From contig NZ_LR701589.1 in assembly GCF_902498805.1 (NCBI RefSeq), positions 1-64,000 of the forward strand: DNA of 64,000 nucleotides. The letters run 5' to 3'. The DNA comes from Imperialibacter sp. EC-SDR9 (GTDB lineage: Bacteria > Bacteroidota > Bacteroidia > Cytophagales > Cyclobacteriaceae). The translations under genes were made by a program, and so were the position numbers. Below are positions 1-8,710 of the stretch, piece by piece; the first letter of the stretch is position 1, and the number at the start of each line of letters is the position of its first letter. Below the pieces are notes generated by a model, which worked only from the letters and a program-made list of their open reading frames with translations, was not told the DNA's origin and did not search any database.

Positions 1-73
1 GCAGTTTTTTCATGAAAACCATCCCACTCCAGGGGGTGATTTCTTTGTCAGTAAAGGCCAGTTTTAAGTCCAT
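1..73 (-). CDS. IS1380-type transposase, N-terminal fragment cut by the window edge (probable)
   Basis: Only the first 24 codons are visible, reading leftwards from an ATG at 73. They give a protein that begins MDLKLAFTDKEITPWSGMVF and continues MKKL. The pattern FTDKEIT.W.GM resembles the conserved start of IS1380-family DDE transposases of Bacteroidota; this is my recall of the family, not a search. If correct, an insertion sequence extends to the left of the window, and its right end with a terminal inverted repeat should lie between about 80 and 300. The fragment is too short for certainty. It could also be a decayed remnant. Confidence 0.5.
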   Translation of the reverse strand, partial: MDLKLAFTDKEITPWSGMVFMKKL

Positions 74-362
74 CTGCCATGTAAGTTAAAATGACACGGA
101 AAATCGTGCAATTGTGGTCGAAAAAAAAACAACTCATAGCATTGATAATCAGTGATTTAAAACCTAAAAACCCTAATGGCGGCCATTAGAAATTAAGCCC
201 TAATGACAATTCTGGGATAAATGCTGTCATAAGTGAACGGGTTGTTCGGCTTTTTAACACTTGTGTGGCCAACTTCCCTCATGGGCAAGATGCCGTTGTT
301 TGTAATTAAGCAGCTCCTGGAAAGACTAATAAGAAAAGCTTAGCCTCTCAAAGGCCCCATGA
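74..362. other. Intergenic region with inverted repeats, possible IS right end
   Basis: No gene is visible here. There is a near-perfect palindrome at 173-189 (arms CTAATGGC and GCCATTAG around one base). The words CCCTAATG at 171-178 and again at 198-205 form a short direct repeat. A second inverted pair, ATGACA at 203-208 and TGTCAT at 225-230, follows. Such structures would fit the terminal region of an insertion sequence lying to the left, but the exact element boundary and target duplication cannot be fixed from one end. Confidence 0.35.
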
Positions 363-1103
363 ATGAAAAATCTTAGTAAACGCTCCATTTTCCGCATTGT
401 TTGGTTTAGCCTGGTAGCTATCTTCCTCACCTGGAACTGGTCGACTTTCCAGTCACGAAACCTCCCAGATGGCACCTTAGAAACCAGCCCTGCTATCAAC
501 GTTATCAACAGGAACGATGAGATCGTTTTCACACCAACCCATTCGGCCAAGCAGCTGGAAGTGATTTTTTTTCAGGGAGGCCTGACTGATCCTACAGCCT
601 ACGGGCCTTTGTGCAGAAAGCTGGCCGAGGGTGGGTTCACAGTTCACCTCATCAAAATGTCGTTTCGGCTGGCACAGTACGACTACCAGAAAATTTCAAC
701 CATGTTTGACCTGGCATCAGGCAAATATGTAATCGGCGGACACTCACAAGGAGGCAAAATGGCTGCGCAGTTTGTTTACGAAAACCCTCAGCTCATGACT
801 GGCCTTTTTCTGATGGGCACCTCTCACCCAAGAGACATCGACCTTTCGCCAAGAGCAATACCCACCATGAAATTTTATGCAGAAAATGACGGCCTGGCAA
901 GTGTAGCCGAAGTGATGGAAAATAAGAACAAGCTTCCTGCCAACGCTGAGCTGATCCTGATCGCCGGTGGCAATCATTCGCAATTCGGTCACCTTGGCCA
1001 ACTGCTTGGCGATGATGCTGCCACCATTTCAAGGAATAAGCAACAGGGCATTCTAACAGAAAACCTGCTGCGGTTTTTGGATGAGTTGGACAGTGGTGGC
1101 TGA
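363..1103 (+). CDS. Membrane-anchored alpha/beta hydrolase (PF12695-like)
   Basis: The 246-residue product starts with a basic stretch and one hydrophobic helix (about residues 10-24), so it is probably anchored in the inner membrane or exported. The catalytic triad of an alpha/beta hydrolase can be read: the nucleophile elbow GHSQGG near residue 127, an acid in YAENDGLAS, and a late histidine in GGNHSQFG. The short domain with the hydrolase core only matches the small alpha/beta hydrolase_5 type. The substrate cannot be told from sequence. It stands alone, with a 380-base gap after it. Confidence 0.8.
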   Translation: MKNLSKRSIFRIVWFSLVAIFLTWNWSTFQSRNLPDGTLETSPAINVINRNDEIVFTPTHSAKQLEVIFFQGGLTDPTAYGPLCRKLAEGGFTVHLIKMSFRLAQYDYQKISTMFDLASGKYVIGGHSQGGKMAAQFVYENPQLMTGLFLMGTSHPRDIDLSPRAIPTMKFYAENDGLASVAEVMENKNKLPANAELILIAGGNHSQFGHLGQLLGDDAATISRNKQQGILTENLLRFLDELDSGG

Positions 1104-1240
1104 TGGCTTATCACTGAACGGCCTTCTATGACCATACATGAAACTTTGCCCTAACCGTGCTGGAGATTTCAGGCAAAGGCTTTCCAACAAGAGACCCCCA
1201 AAGCGCTTACTCAGCAGTGATTTGGTATTAGCGCATCCAG

Positions 1241-1360
1241 TCTCATCGGGACGCCATATTGGTACCACCACAATCCTACACAACCCAACCGACGAGTCCC
1301 GCAGGGACGGCATATCGGTACCAGAAGACATGGAAAAAGCCACAATTCCCGCAGGACACC
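1241..1360. repeat. Degenerate interspersed repeat, about three imperfect units
   Basis: Two clear related units occur: TCATCGGGACGCCATATTGG starting near 1243, and AGTCCCGCAGGGACGGCATA starting near 1295, both followed by ggtacca or ggtaccag. A third, weaker unit (attcccgcagga...gcaatggcgcc) begins near 1343. Spacing is about 50 bases. The core TCCCGCAGGGA is itself an inverted repeat. Very similar GTCCCG-AGGGAC-GGCATAT words are, to my knowledge, scattered between genes in many Bacteroidota and cyanobacterial genomes; here the copies look decayed. Confidence 0.55.
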
Positions 1361-1418
1361 ACGCAATGGCGCCGACGAATCTATTTTTACAAGAAATGAC
1401 CACACCTCACAATCCCTC

Positions 1419-1449
1419 TTTGCTTTAAAAGCAAGCCGGCTTACTTTTG
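1419..1449 (+). promoter_or_regulatory. Bacteroidota-type promoter for the M81 metallopeptidase gene
   Basis: TTTG at 1419-1422 and TACTTTTG at 1442-1449 are separated by 19 bases, a full match to the TTTG-N(17-23)-TAnnTTTG form used by the primary sigma factor of Bacteroidota. Transcription would start near 1456, leaving a leader of about 30 bases before the ATG at 1487. Confidence 0.6.
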
Positions 1450-1486
1450 ACTAGATTCACTTGAACAAAGAACCGAACCCACCGCC

Positions 1487-3055
1487 ATGAAAAGAATTAG
1501 CCTTTGTCTCCTCGCAGCCTCCCTCCTCGCCTCCTCCTGCTCCCAGCAAAACAAATCGGACGACACTAAGCCCCTTCCCCGTATCGCCATCGCAGGTCTT
1601 GCCATTGAGTCGAGCACCTTCTCCCCTGCACTTACCGACGAAGAAATGTTTCGGGCAAGGGTAGGCAACGACGTTTTTTCTTTCTACTCATTTCTCAATC
1701 CGGACTCGCTTTACAGAAAAAGAGCCAACTGGATTCCTACCCTCAGGGCCCACGCCATTCCCGGCGGCGCCGTGACGAGGGAAGCCTACGAATCGTTGGT
1801 GGGCAAAACGCTGACCATGCTGAAAGACAGCCTGCCTTACGACGGCCTTTTCTTCGATATCCACGGTGCCATGAGTGTGGTGGGCCTCGACGATCCCGAG
1901 GGAGATTTCATCACCAGAGTGCGGGAAGTGGTCGGCTATGAAACAATCATCTCCACGTCGATGGACCTCCATGGCAACGTATCAAAAACGCTGGCCCAAA
2001 ACGGCGACGTCATCACCTGCTACCGCATGGCACCTCATGAAGATTCGAGGGAATCGGACAAACGGGCGGTGGAAAACCTGCTGGAGAGGATTGAAAGCGG
2101 CAAAGGCAAGCCAGCTTATAAAGCATGGATTCCGGTGCCAATTTTGCTGCCAGGCGAAAAAACCAGCACCAGGGTTGATCCCGGCAAAAGCTTGTATGCC
2201 AAAGTAGCTCCGGCGGCTGATCAGGAGGGCATTGTGGATGCAGCCATCTGGATTGGCTACGCCTGGGCCGACGAGCCCCGCAACCACGCCGTGGTGATGG
2301 TGACCGGCGACGACAAAGCCAAGGTCACCAGCACCGCTGAGTCATTAGCTAATGCCTTCTGGGAGGTAAGAAATGAGTTTGAGTTCATCGCCCCTACAGC
2401 GACACTAGAAGAAAGCCTCGACATGGCCATTGTCAGCGACAAACATCCCTTCATGATCAGCGATATGGGCGACAACCCCACAGCAGGTGGCGCAGGTGAC
2501 GTGACATGGACGCTGGCCCAAATACTCGCCCGGCCAGAGTTCAAGTCAGCAGATGGCCCTTCTTTGATCTACGCCTCCATTCCCGGGCCTGAGTTCGTGG
2601 AGAAGGCAGTTGCGGCTGGTGTTGGCGGCAAGGTATCCGGCACCGCAGGGGCAGCGGTTGACGCTCGTTTTTCACCCCCTATTCAGCTCACCGGAACAGT
2701 AACCGCCATTGAAACGGGAGACGCCAGTGCGGAGACAGAAGTAGTGGTGAAAATTGGCAGCGTGAGCGTGATAGTGACTAAAAAGCGGAAGCCCTACCAC
2801 AGGGAAAGCGACTTTACCAACCTGGGGCTCAATCCCCGTGAATCAGACATTGTAGTGGTGAAAATCGGCTATCTGGTGCCGGAGCTTTACGATATGCGGG
2901 CCGACTGGATCATGGCGACGACCCCAGGAGGCGTCGATCAGGACCTCGAAAGGCTGGAGTTCAAAAGAATCAACAGGCCAATGTTCCCATTCGATAAGGA
3001 CATGGAAGCTCCGGATTTGAGTGCACAGCTGATACCGCTGTCGGGGAGTAAGTAA
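1487..3055 (+). CDS. M81 family metallopeptidase (MlrC-like), lipoprotein
   Basis: The 522-residue protein has a lipoprotein signal (LLASSC, cysteine about residue 18) and then the MlrC N-terminal and C-terminal domains. Zinc-site motifs of the M81 family are visible: DIHGAM with the following acidic stretch DDPEGDF, MDLHGN about 40 residues later, and MAPHEDSRE. Family members include microcystinase C, which opens linear peptides, but most bacterial homologues have unknown natural substrates. The signal peptide suggests action outside the cytoplasm, attached to a membrane. It has its own promoter and no co-directional close neighbour, so it appears monocistronic. Confidence 0.88.
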   Translation: MKRISLCLLAASLLASSCSQQNKSDDTKPLPRIAIAGLAIESSTFSPALTDEEMFRARVGNDVFSFYSFLNPDSLYRKRANWIPTLRAHAIPGGAVTREAYESLVGKTLTMLKDSLPYDGLFFDIHGAMSVVGLDDPEGDFITRVREVVGYETIISTSMDLHGNVSKTLAQNGDVITCYRMAPHEDSRESDKRAVENLLERIESGKGKPAYKAWIPVPILLPGEKTSTRVDPGKSLYAKVAPAADQEGIVDAAIWIGYAWADEPRNHAVVMVTGDDKAKVTSTAESLANAFWEVRNEFEFIAPTATLEESLDMAIVSDKHPFMISDMGDNPTAGGAGDVTWTLAQILARPEFKSADGPSLIYASIPGPEFVEKAVAAGVGGKVSGTAGAAVDARFSPPIQLTGTVTAIETGDASAETEVVVKIGSVSVIVTKKRKPYHRESDFTNLGLNPRESDIVVVKIGYLVPELYDMRADWIMATTPGGVDQDLERLEFKRINRPMFPFDKDMEAPDLSAQLIPLSGSK

Positions 3056-3433
3056 TTGAATCAAGGCCGGGGGAGATTGCCGGGAAAGCTGTTGCAGGCT
3101 CAAAACGTTTCCCAGAAGAGATGATAGAGCCGAATTATGCCGCCAAAGTAAAGTTGCCTCCATCAACAAGTGCCTCCCGGTTAAAATCTCGCCGAAATCT
3201 TGTCATTAAATCACCGTCTTCTGTTCATTCCGGGAGTTTTTTCGGATATTCACGTAAATCATCATTTCTAGTCTGAGCTAAAGATTGCAACCCCTGAGTT
3301 CTTGCTTGCTTGGCCAAGCTATTATTACCTTGATGTCTCATTTTTTATCCTTGCGAAACTGCAGCGAGACTTTGATGGGCAGGTTGTGATACAATGCTAG
3401 TAGTAGATTAAACTTTCTCTCAAACATTAGACA
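3056..3433. other. Intergenic gap, nothing convincing
   Basis: I see no gene, RNA or clear terminator in this stretch. The only structure noted is a 12-base palindrome GCTTGGCCAAGC at 3308-3319. No TAnnTTTG box with a spaced TTG could be found before the gene at 3434. Confidence 0.5.
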
Positions 3434-4342
3434 ATGATTTTTTCTCGTTTCACAACAACAATTTTTGTATTGGCCCTTTTTTCATGCAGCCCCAAAACGC
3501 ACTTCACCGGCTATGTAGAAAAGTCAAAATCAACGGTGCTGTATCCTTTTGAAGCGATCTACGCTGAGGGTGCCTATTCCCTTGCCGGCAACGAGCCCCT
3601 TAAAACTTATGATTTCCTCGACTGGGATGATACAGTGCAGCTTAAAGGCGGCACCTTGCTGCTTGCCCACTACTCTGGTAGCTTCTTCGAGTTCCAGGGC
3701 GACACGACCATCAACATCGAGCCATTCAATTTAAAAGCAGGTTACGAAAAGCCCGGTTACCACTTTGACAACCATGACGGTGTTTCTGGCGACAGCAGGC
3801 CCACACTCCGGCATTTGTTTGAAACAGATCAGCACCACGAAATATACGACGCCAACATACCCTACCTTCAATTTTCGCATCCACAGCCCTTTAATCTAAA
3901 AGTCGGCCCAGTGCAGGAAGTGTGCTTGAGGTGGTGGACCCGAAATCCGAACAGCCAGTCGAATGAATACCAGCTCAGTATTTTGAATGAGAATAGCGAG
4001 TTGCTTGGCACCAAAATAGTAAAGGGCAATACCTACAAATTGAACGTCAGGCAGTACGCCAAAAGCGGTGAGTCTAATCGTTTTCAATTAACCGTTCGTG
4101 AAATGGGTGAAGGGCTTAAGTCGGCGAACAGCATGACGATCATCATCGACAAACCCAACCGGGCGCTGGTTGATGTTTGCGACATAAAAACCGCCATTAC
4201 CGCATTGGAAACCGCCTATCATCTCGAGTACCAGGGAGACACGTATGGTGCGCTTAGCATGCATGAGCTCGCAGCAAGCCTTTCTGATCAAGCCATCTAC
4301 AACGAACTGTTGGTAAATTTCAAGAAGAGATATGGGCTTTAA
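3434..4342 (+). CDS. Lipoprotein of unknown function
   Basis: The 302-residue product carries a short lipoprotein signal ending in LALFSCSPKTH (cysteine about residue 18). The mature part contains no motif I recognise. It is mixed alpha/beta in character, with many aromatic residues (for example YLQFSHPQPFNL) and a helical C-terminal end after residue 230. It is preceded by a long gap and followed 170 bases later by a DUF4249 lipoprotein gene in the same direction, but the spacing does not argue for one operon. Function is unknown. Confidence 0.72.
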   Translation: MIFSRFTTTIFVLALFSCSPKTHFTGYVEKSKSTVLYPFEAIYAEGAYSLAGNEPLKTYDFLDWDDTVQLKGGTLLLAHYSGSFFEFQGDTTINIEPFNLKAGYEKPGYHFDNHDGVSGDSRPTLRHLFETDQHHEIYDANIPYLQFSHPQPFNLKVGPVQEVCLRWWTRNPNSQSNEYQLSILNENSELLGTKIVKGNTYKLNVRQYAKSGESNRFQLTVREMGEGLKSANSMTIIIDKPNRALVDVCDIKTAITALETAYHLEYQGDTYGALSMHELAASLSDQAIYNELLVNFKKRYGL

Positions 4343-4513
4343 TTTTCAGCCGCAGCTACTCGCAACCTGAACCCGGAAATGTAAAACCGCCAGTATGATT
4401 CAGTTGAGCTTTCCCTCCCTGCCGGAAAGCTTTGGCTTTTTCCAGAGAAAACTCAGGCATGCCAAACCTTATAATTCACTCGTCAACTACAGCAATTTCC
4501 AACAACCATACTG

Positions 4514-5782
4514 ATGGTTTTAGCTTTCAAAGGTGTTATATTGTCCAATCCATTGACTATATTTTTGAAAGCAAAAAAGACATATAAATTAACCTTTGGC
4601 ATTGTTCTCCGCAAAAGCATTATTTCTATCTCTATTCTATTTCCTGTTATAATAAGCTGTACAGATCCATTTAACCCATCCGTCGATGCAGAAACAGCAG
4701 ACCTTTTTGTGGTAGATGGTTTTGTCAGTGCTACAGACTCCACCGCCATTGTCACTCTTTCACATTCCAGGCCATTGACCTCCCGTGGCGTTTTCATCCC
4801 AGAAAAAAACGCCCGGGTGATGATTGAATCCTCCGAGGGAGAAAGTTTCTCCCTGCAGGAACTGGATTCGGGTAAATATGCGTTGCAAAACATACCCGTT
4901 AACAAAACAGCTTCCTACACCCTGCGAGTGCAGACTGCATCCGGTGCAACCTATACCTCCGAACCTGTCACTGTGAGAAGCACTCCTCCCATCGACAGTC
5001 TGACTTACGGTCTCTCGAATGACAAGCTGGGGCTAAGTATAAGGCTGAACACTCACGATGACACGGGGAATTCCCGGTACTATAGCTGGGAGTATTCAGA
5101 AACCTACGAGTATCGCTCTTATTTCAATTCTGGTTTTACCTTTGAAAACAATCAACCTGAGCAAAGAACTGCTGAAGAGGCAGTCAATATATGCTACCTC
5201 ACGGTTCCGTCCACCAGAATACTACTGGGCACATCAGCGGCACTTGCCGAAGACGTTATTCAGGGAGAAGAGCTTACTATCATACCAAAATACTCCCCAA
5301 AGATATCCGTTCGCTATAGCATATTGATCAAGCAACGAGTACTTAGTGCAAAGGAATATGACTATCTATATCAACTTAGGCAGGTAACCGAGAGGCTAGG
5401 GACATTCTTCGATCCTCTGCCAGGTGAGGTGATTGGCAACATAAGCCGGGACGGTGGAAGCTCGGAAATGATCCTCGGAAATTTCAGCGCAGCAGAAGTA
5501 TATGAAGAACGCTTTTTCATAAACAAGGGTGAATTGCCTCTCGACCTTCAGGCATCCCCAATTACCAAAGGATGTCAATTGGAGTTTACATGCGATATCA
5601 GAATACCAAGAACAACCCTCCAGCCTCCCTGCGTCTTTCTCGAAGACATTAGCGACAACGCCATGATAATAGAGGCAGCTTATGATTTAATGGGCAAGCC
5701 CTACGCTTATAGCTTTGCACGTGATTATTGTGGAGATTGCAGAACGCAAGGCGGCATCACCACCAGGCCAGATTTTTGGTAA
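4514..5782 (+). CDS. DUF4249 family outer-membrane lipoprotein, orphan copy
   Basis: After a hydrophobic signal the sequence IISCTDPFNPS fits a lipobox followed by the typical DUF4249 start (C-T-[DP]-PF). The early beta-rich part (VVDGFVSATDSTAIVTLSHS) and the later LYQLRQVTE and GNIS blocks match two further DUF4249 proteins in this window at 21430 and 25164. A CxxC pair (YCGDCRTQGG) lies near the C-terminus, as in those paralogues. DUF4249 proteins are usually encoded next to a TonB-dependent receptor; none is adjacent here. The ATG at 4514 gives an unusually long pre-signal stretch of about 30 residues, so the true start may be internal. Confidence 0.8.
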   Translation: MVLAFKGVILSNPLTIFLKAKKTYKLTFGIVLRKSIISISILFPVIISCTDPFNPSVDAETADLFVVDGFVSATDSTAIVTLSHSRPLTSRGVFIPEKNARVMIESSEGESFSLQELDSGKYALQNIPVNKTASYTLRVQTASGATYTSEPVTVRSTPPIDSLTYGLSNDKLGLSIRLNTHDDTGNSRYYSWEYSETYEYRSYFNSGFTFENNQPEQRTAEEAVNICYLTVPSTRILLGTSAALAEDVIQGEELTIIPKYSPKISVRYSILIKQRVLSAKEYDYLYQLRQVTERLGTFFDPLPGEVIGNISRDGGSSEMILGNFSAAEVYEERFFINKGELPLDLQASPITKGCQLEFTCDIRIPRTTLQPPCVFLEDISDNAMIIEAAYDLMGKPYAYSFARDYCGDCRTQGGITTRPDFW

Positions 5783-5870
5783 GCACCTCAATGCTCCGCT
5801 CTTAATGTTTAAATGAGCTCATGTGAAATTGACCCCCTCAAATCTCGTCTGATCTGTTAACTTTAATACC

Positions 5871-6548
5871 ATGAAAAGACTTTTGCTCCTCCTTCTTTGC
5901 GGCTTACTGGTTCAAACTGCTTTCGCCCAGGAAGCCGACCTCTCCCACCCTTCTCCCAAAAACCCTCCGAAAGAAAAAGGCGACTTCAAAAAGACTGATC
6001 TCGTGGAGCTTGTTTCGCTGGATCCCAGTATCAAACTCGACATCCGATACGCCACCGACAACAACCTCGTCGGCCGACCGGTTTACACCCAGGCCAGGGC
6101 CTTTCTCCAACGACCAGCGGCGGAGGCACTGGCTAAAATCAATGCTTCCTTGAAGGAAAAAGGGTTAGGACTGATGGTATTCGATGGCTACCGTCCCTGG
6201 AGTGTGACGAAAATATTCTGGGACATCACACCAGTGGAAGACCGCATCTTTGTAGCCGACCCCAATCAGGGCTCCCGACACAACCGGGGCTGCGCTGTTG
6301 ACCTGACCCTGTACGACCTTGCCACAGGCCAGGAATTAGAAATGACAGGAGTGTATGATGAAATGACCGAGCGTTCTTACCCCGACTATGCCGGTGGCAC
6401 CGAAAAGCAGCGCCAAATGAGAGACCTCCTCCGCTCCGCTATGGAAGCAGAAGGCTTTACAGTGTATGAGTACGAGTGGTGGCATTTCGATTTCAACGAC
6501 TGGCGCAGCTATCGGATCACCAATGTGCCCTTTGAAAAGCTAAAGTAA
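5871..6548 (+). CDS. D-alanyl-D-alanine dipeptidase (M15D, VanX/DdpX type), secreted
   Basis: The 225-residue protein has a cleavable signal peptide (ends near QTAFAQ). Zinc-site motifs of the VanX family are intact: SRHNRGCAVD supplies histidine and aspartate ligands and EYEWWHFDF supplies the catalytic glutamate and the third ligand. DGYRPW carries the conserved arginine. The enzyme hydrolyses the D-Ala-D-Ala dipeptide. Export to the periplasm and absence of any van ligase or sensor genes nearby suggest cell-wall dipeptide recycling rather than glycopeptide resistance. It stands alone 88 bases after the DUF4249 gene. Confidence 0.9.
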   Translation: MKRLLLLLLCGLLVQTAFAQEADLSHPSPKNPPKEKGDFKKTDLVELVSLDPSIKLDIRYATDNNLVGRPVYTQARAFLQRPAAEALAKINASLKEKGLGLMVFDGYRPWSVTKIFWDITPVEDRIFVADPNQGSRHNRGCAVDLTLYDLATGQELEMTGVYDEMTERSYPDYAGGTEKQRQMRDLLRSAMEAEGFTVYEYEWWHFDFNDWRSYRITNVPFEKLK

Positions 6549-6745
6549 CCTTAGCGGCCGGGATATTGGCGGCCCTGAAATTACCGCTGGCACATACTGT
6601 GGCCGGACCTACCATTGATATTTGCTCCTCGTAACATATTCCGTTAATCCATTGTACTTTTTAGCATCGAACGGCTACTTTTACATTGTTCTTTCCGTGC
6701 TACCAAAGTGGCACTGAGCAAACGGATGCAATAACTACCAATCAA

Positions 6746-7072
6746 TTGTTAAAGAAACATTTCCTCATCGTGGTTTCTTTGTTCCTGCTGGTATCAACTA
6801 CGGAATTTCTGTGGATGGAAAGCTTGTATGGAAAAGATGATTTGTTCGGGGTAGAGTCTGAGCTGGGCAATCAGCTGGAGGAAAAGTCAAGCCTTTCGTT
6901 GCTCAAACTTAAGCTCTTCGACATGGGCGGGGCCAATATTGGCAATGCACCGCAGCCATTCAATTTTGATATTCCCTTTTTTGTGCCGTCAGAACACCCT
7001 GCAAAATCCGTCGAGGTCGCTCCCGATCAAAGGCTTTACCTTCTCTACTGCCAGCTAAGGCATCACTGCTAA
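6746..7072 (+). CDS. Small hypothetical protein with one N-terminal membrane segment
   Basis: The frame is open from 6686, but there is no ATG in a suitable place. A TTG at 6746 gives a start of the form M-L-KKHFLIVVSLFLLVSTTEF, a clear membrane segment or signal; a TTG at 6686 would add 20 residues. About 108 residues. The rest has no known motif (FNFDIPFFVP, then a C-terminal YLLYCQLRHHC). Codon usage looks like that of neighbouring genes. It lies 165 bases before a porin gene. It may be a small secreted or membrane protein. The start codon is uncertain. Confidence 0.5.
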   Translation: MLKKHFLIVVSLFLLVSTTEFLWMESLYGKDDLFGVESELGNQLEEKSSLSLLKLKLFDMGGANIGNAPQPFNFDIPFFVPSEHPAKSVEVAPDQRLYLLYCQLRHHC

Positions 7073-7237
7073 TCCTCAAGGCCTCTTTGAATAGCATCGG
7101 ATGCACCTGCCCGTGAGGCAACGCATCTCCGAAGTATTCTTCTACCCCACTACTCACTGTGCGGGTATCGGCAGGCCAGCCGCATCCACAAGTACCATTT
7201 CTTATTATTCATTGACTAGCAATTATCATTCAGGAAT

Positions 7238-8554
7238 ATGAAAATCCTCAAAGTTTATAGCAGCACACTACTCATCGTTTTAGGTACTTTAAGTTTATCA
7301 GCACAAAATCAGCCCGTGTTCTCCAACAACCAGTTGAAGTTCAACATGAATGAAGATGGGAGTCATTACATCCAAATGACTGGCCTGCTGCAAACCTGGT
7401 TCAGGGGTACGCAAATGAACCCTGGCACAACCATCAGCGGCTATTCAAAGGATAGCTACACTGACTTAAGCATCAGAAGGCTTCGCTTTCAAACTTACGG
7501 ACAGCTCACCGACAGGGTGTTTTTCTACGCACAGTTTGGGCAGAACAATTTTAACTTTCACTCCAATAAATATGACGGAGCATTTTTCCACGATGCCATT
7601 GGTGAGTTTGCCCTCATCAAACAAAAGCTAAGCATTGGTGGCGGATTGACCGGATGGAGTGGTCTGGCCCGCTATGCCTCTCCGAGTGTGGCCTCCATTT
7701 TGACTTTAGACGCTCCCCTCTACCAGCAGGCTACCAACGGCGTCAATGACCAGTTTCTACGCAAGCTTAGTCTGTACGCCAAGGGACAGCTGGGAAAACT
7801 AGATTATCGTATAGCCTTGTCGCAGCCCATGACAGTTACCGGGGCTACCTCAGCACCCACAGGCACTCAGTTTACTTTTTCAAACGAGCCACCAAAAAAA
7901 CAACTACAAGGTTATGTCAAGTACATGTTTCTCGATAGCGAAAGTAACCTAACACCTTACTCGGCAGGCTCCTACCTGGGCAGAAAAAGCGTATTCAACA
8001 TAGGTGCGGGTGTTATTTTCCAGAAAGATGCCATGTGGGCCCTCAATGGTGCCGGCGCAACAGTTCACAGCAATATGGCACTATATGGCCTCGACGCTTA
8101 CTACGACAAACCAATATCTGAAACAGCCGCCATCACAGCTTATGCAGCCCTTACCAACTATGACTTTGGAAGCGGCTACATCAGAAACATAGGCGTAAAC
8201 AATCCGGCCACGGGCTTAAACGCCCCCAACCCTGGCGGCGCAGGCAACGCCTTTCCGATGGTTGGCACCGGCAACACAGTGTACGCTCAACTGGGATACC
8301 TGTTTGGTCAGAATATGATCACAGAAGGTGGGCAGCTGCAGCCGTTTGCCGCAGTGCAACTGTCTGGCTACGACCACACAGCCGACAAACTGACCATGTT
8401 TGAATTAGGCGGCAATTACTTTATCCATGGTTCGCACAGCAACAAAATAAGTGCTGTATATCAAAACAGACCAGTATTTGTTGCACAAGGTGGAGAAAAC
8501 ATAAAAGACGGTAGCAAAGGCATGTTTGTCTTACAATATCAGGTGAGCTTTTAG
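7238..8554 (+). CDS. Outer-membrane porin, phosphate-selective porin-like
   Basis: The 438-residue product has a signal peptide (ends LSLSAQ) and alternating aromatic/polar beta strands typical of a 16-18-strand barrel. It ends with F (LQYQVSF), the usual outer-membrane assembly signal. The region DLSIRRLRFQTYGQLTDRVFFYAQFGQNN resembles the start of OprP/OprO-like porins found in Bacteroidota. Substrate is unknown. It is followed by a strong terminator and is probably a single-gene unit. Confidence 0.78.
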   Translation: MKILKVYSSTLLIVLGTLSLSAQNQPVFSNNQLKFNMNEDGSHYIQMTGLLQTWFRGTQMNPGTTISGYSKDSYTDLSIRRLRFQTYGQLTDRVFFYAQFGQNNFNFHSNKYDGAFFHDAIGEFALIKQKLSIGGGLTGWSGLARYASPSVASILTLDAPLYQQATNGVNDQFLRKLSLYAKGQLGKLDYRIALSQPMTVTGATSAPTGTQFTFSNEPPKKQLQGYVKYMFLDSESNLTPYSAGSYLGRKSVFNIGAGVIFQKDAMWALNGAGATVHSNMALYGLDAYYDKPISETAAITAYAALTNYDFGSGYIRNIGVNNPATGLNAPNPGGAGNAFPMVGTGNTVYAQLGYLFGQNMITEGGQLQPFAAVQLSGYDHTADKLTMFELGGNYFIHGSHSNKISAVYQNRPVFVAQGGENIKDGSKGMFVLQYQVSF

Positions 8555-8668
8555 CATGGCTTCCTCAATGAGAGTTGGAACAATTTAGGTTAGGTTGGTA
8601 CAATAAAGAACCATAGGTTGGTTACTTGATTGTCTTATTTTTCAGTTTACAGTTTACAGTTTGATGAG

Positions 8669-8697
8669 CGGCGGGCCTTTGGTCCGCCGTTGATTTT
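8669..8697. terminator. Terminator between the convergent porin and VTT genes
   Basis: A 9-base stem, CGGCGGGCC at 8669-8677 with GGTCCGCCG at 8681-8689 (one G-T pair), encloses a TTT loop and is followed by TTGATTTTT. It terminates the porin transcript. It is preceded by three copies of the word CAGTTTA (8643-8662). Confidence 0.75.
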
Positions 8698-8710
8698 TCA
8701 TACTGGCCAG

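Larger units (their letters stand above)
1104..1486. other. Intergenic gap with repeat element and promoter
   Basis: There is no convincing gene in this gap. It holds a run of degenerate GTCCCGCAGGGACGGCATAT-type units (about 1241-1360) and the promoter of the downstream metallopeptidase gene (1419-1449), each listed separately. An open frame at 1138-1428 exists but is proline- and basic-rich, runs through the repeats and has no family resemblance. Confidence 0.6.

Noticed and set aside
1138-1428. A 96-codon frame in the gap before the M81 gene
   Set aside because: It runs through the degenerate repeat units, has a random composition and ends inside the promoter of the next gene.
5871-6548. 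VanX as part of a glycopeptide-resistance operon
   Set aside because: No vanA/B ligase, vanH dehydrogenase or vanRS genes lie nearby; the D-lactate-type dehydrogenase is 47 kb away beside topA.
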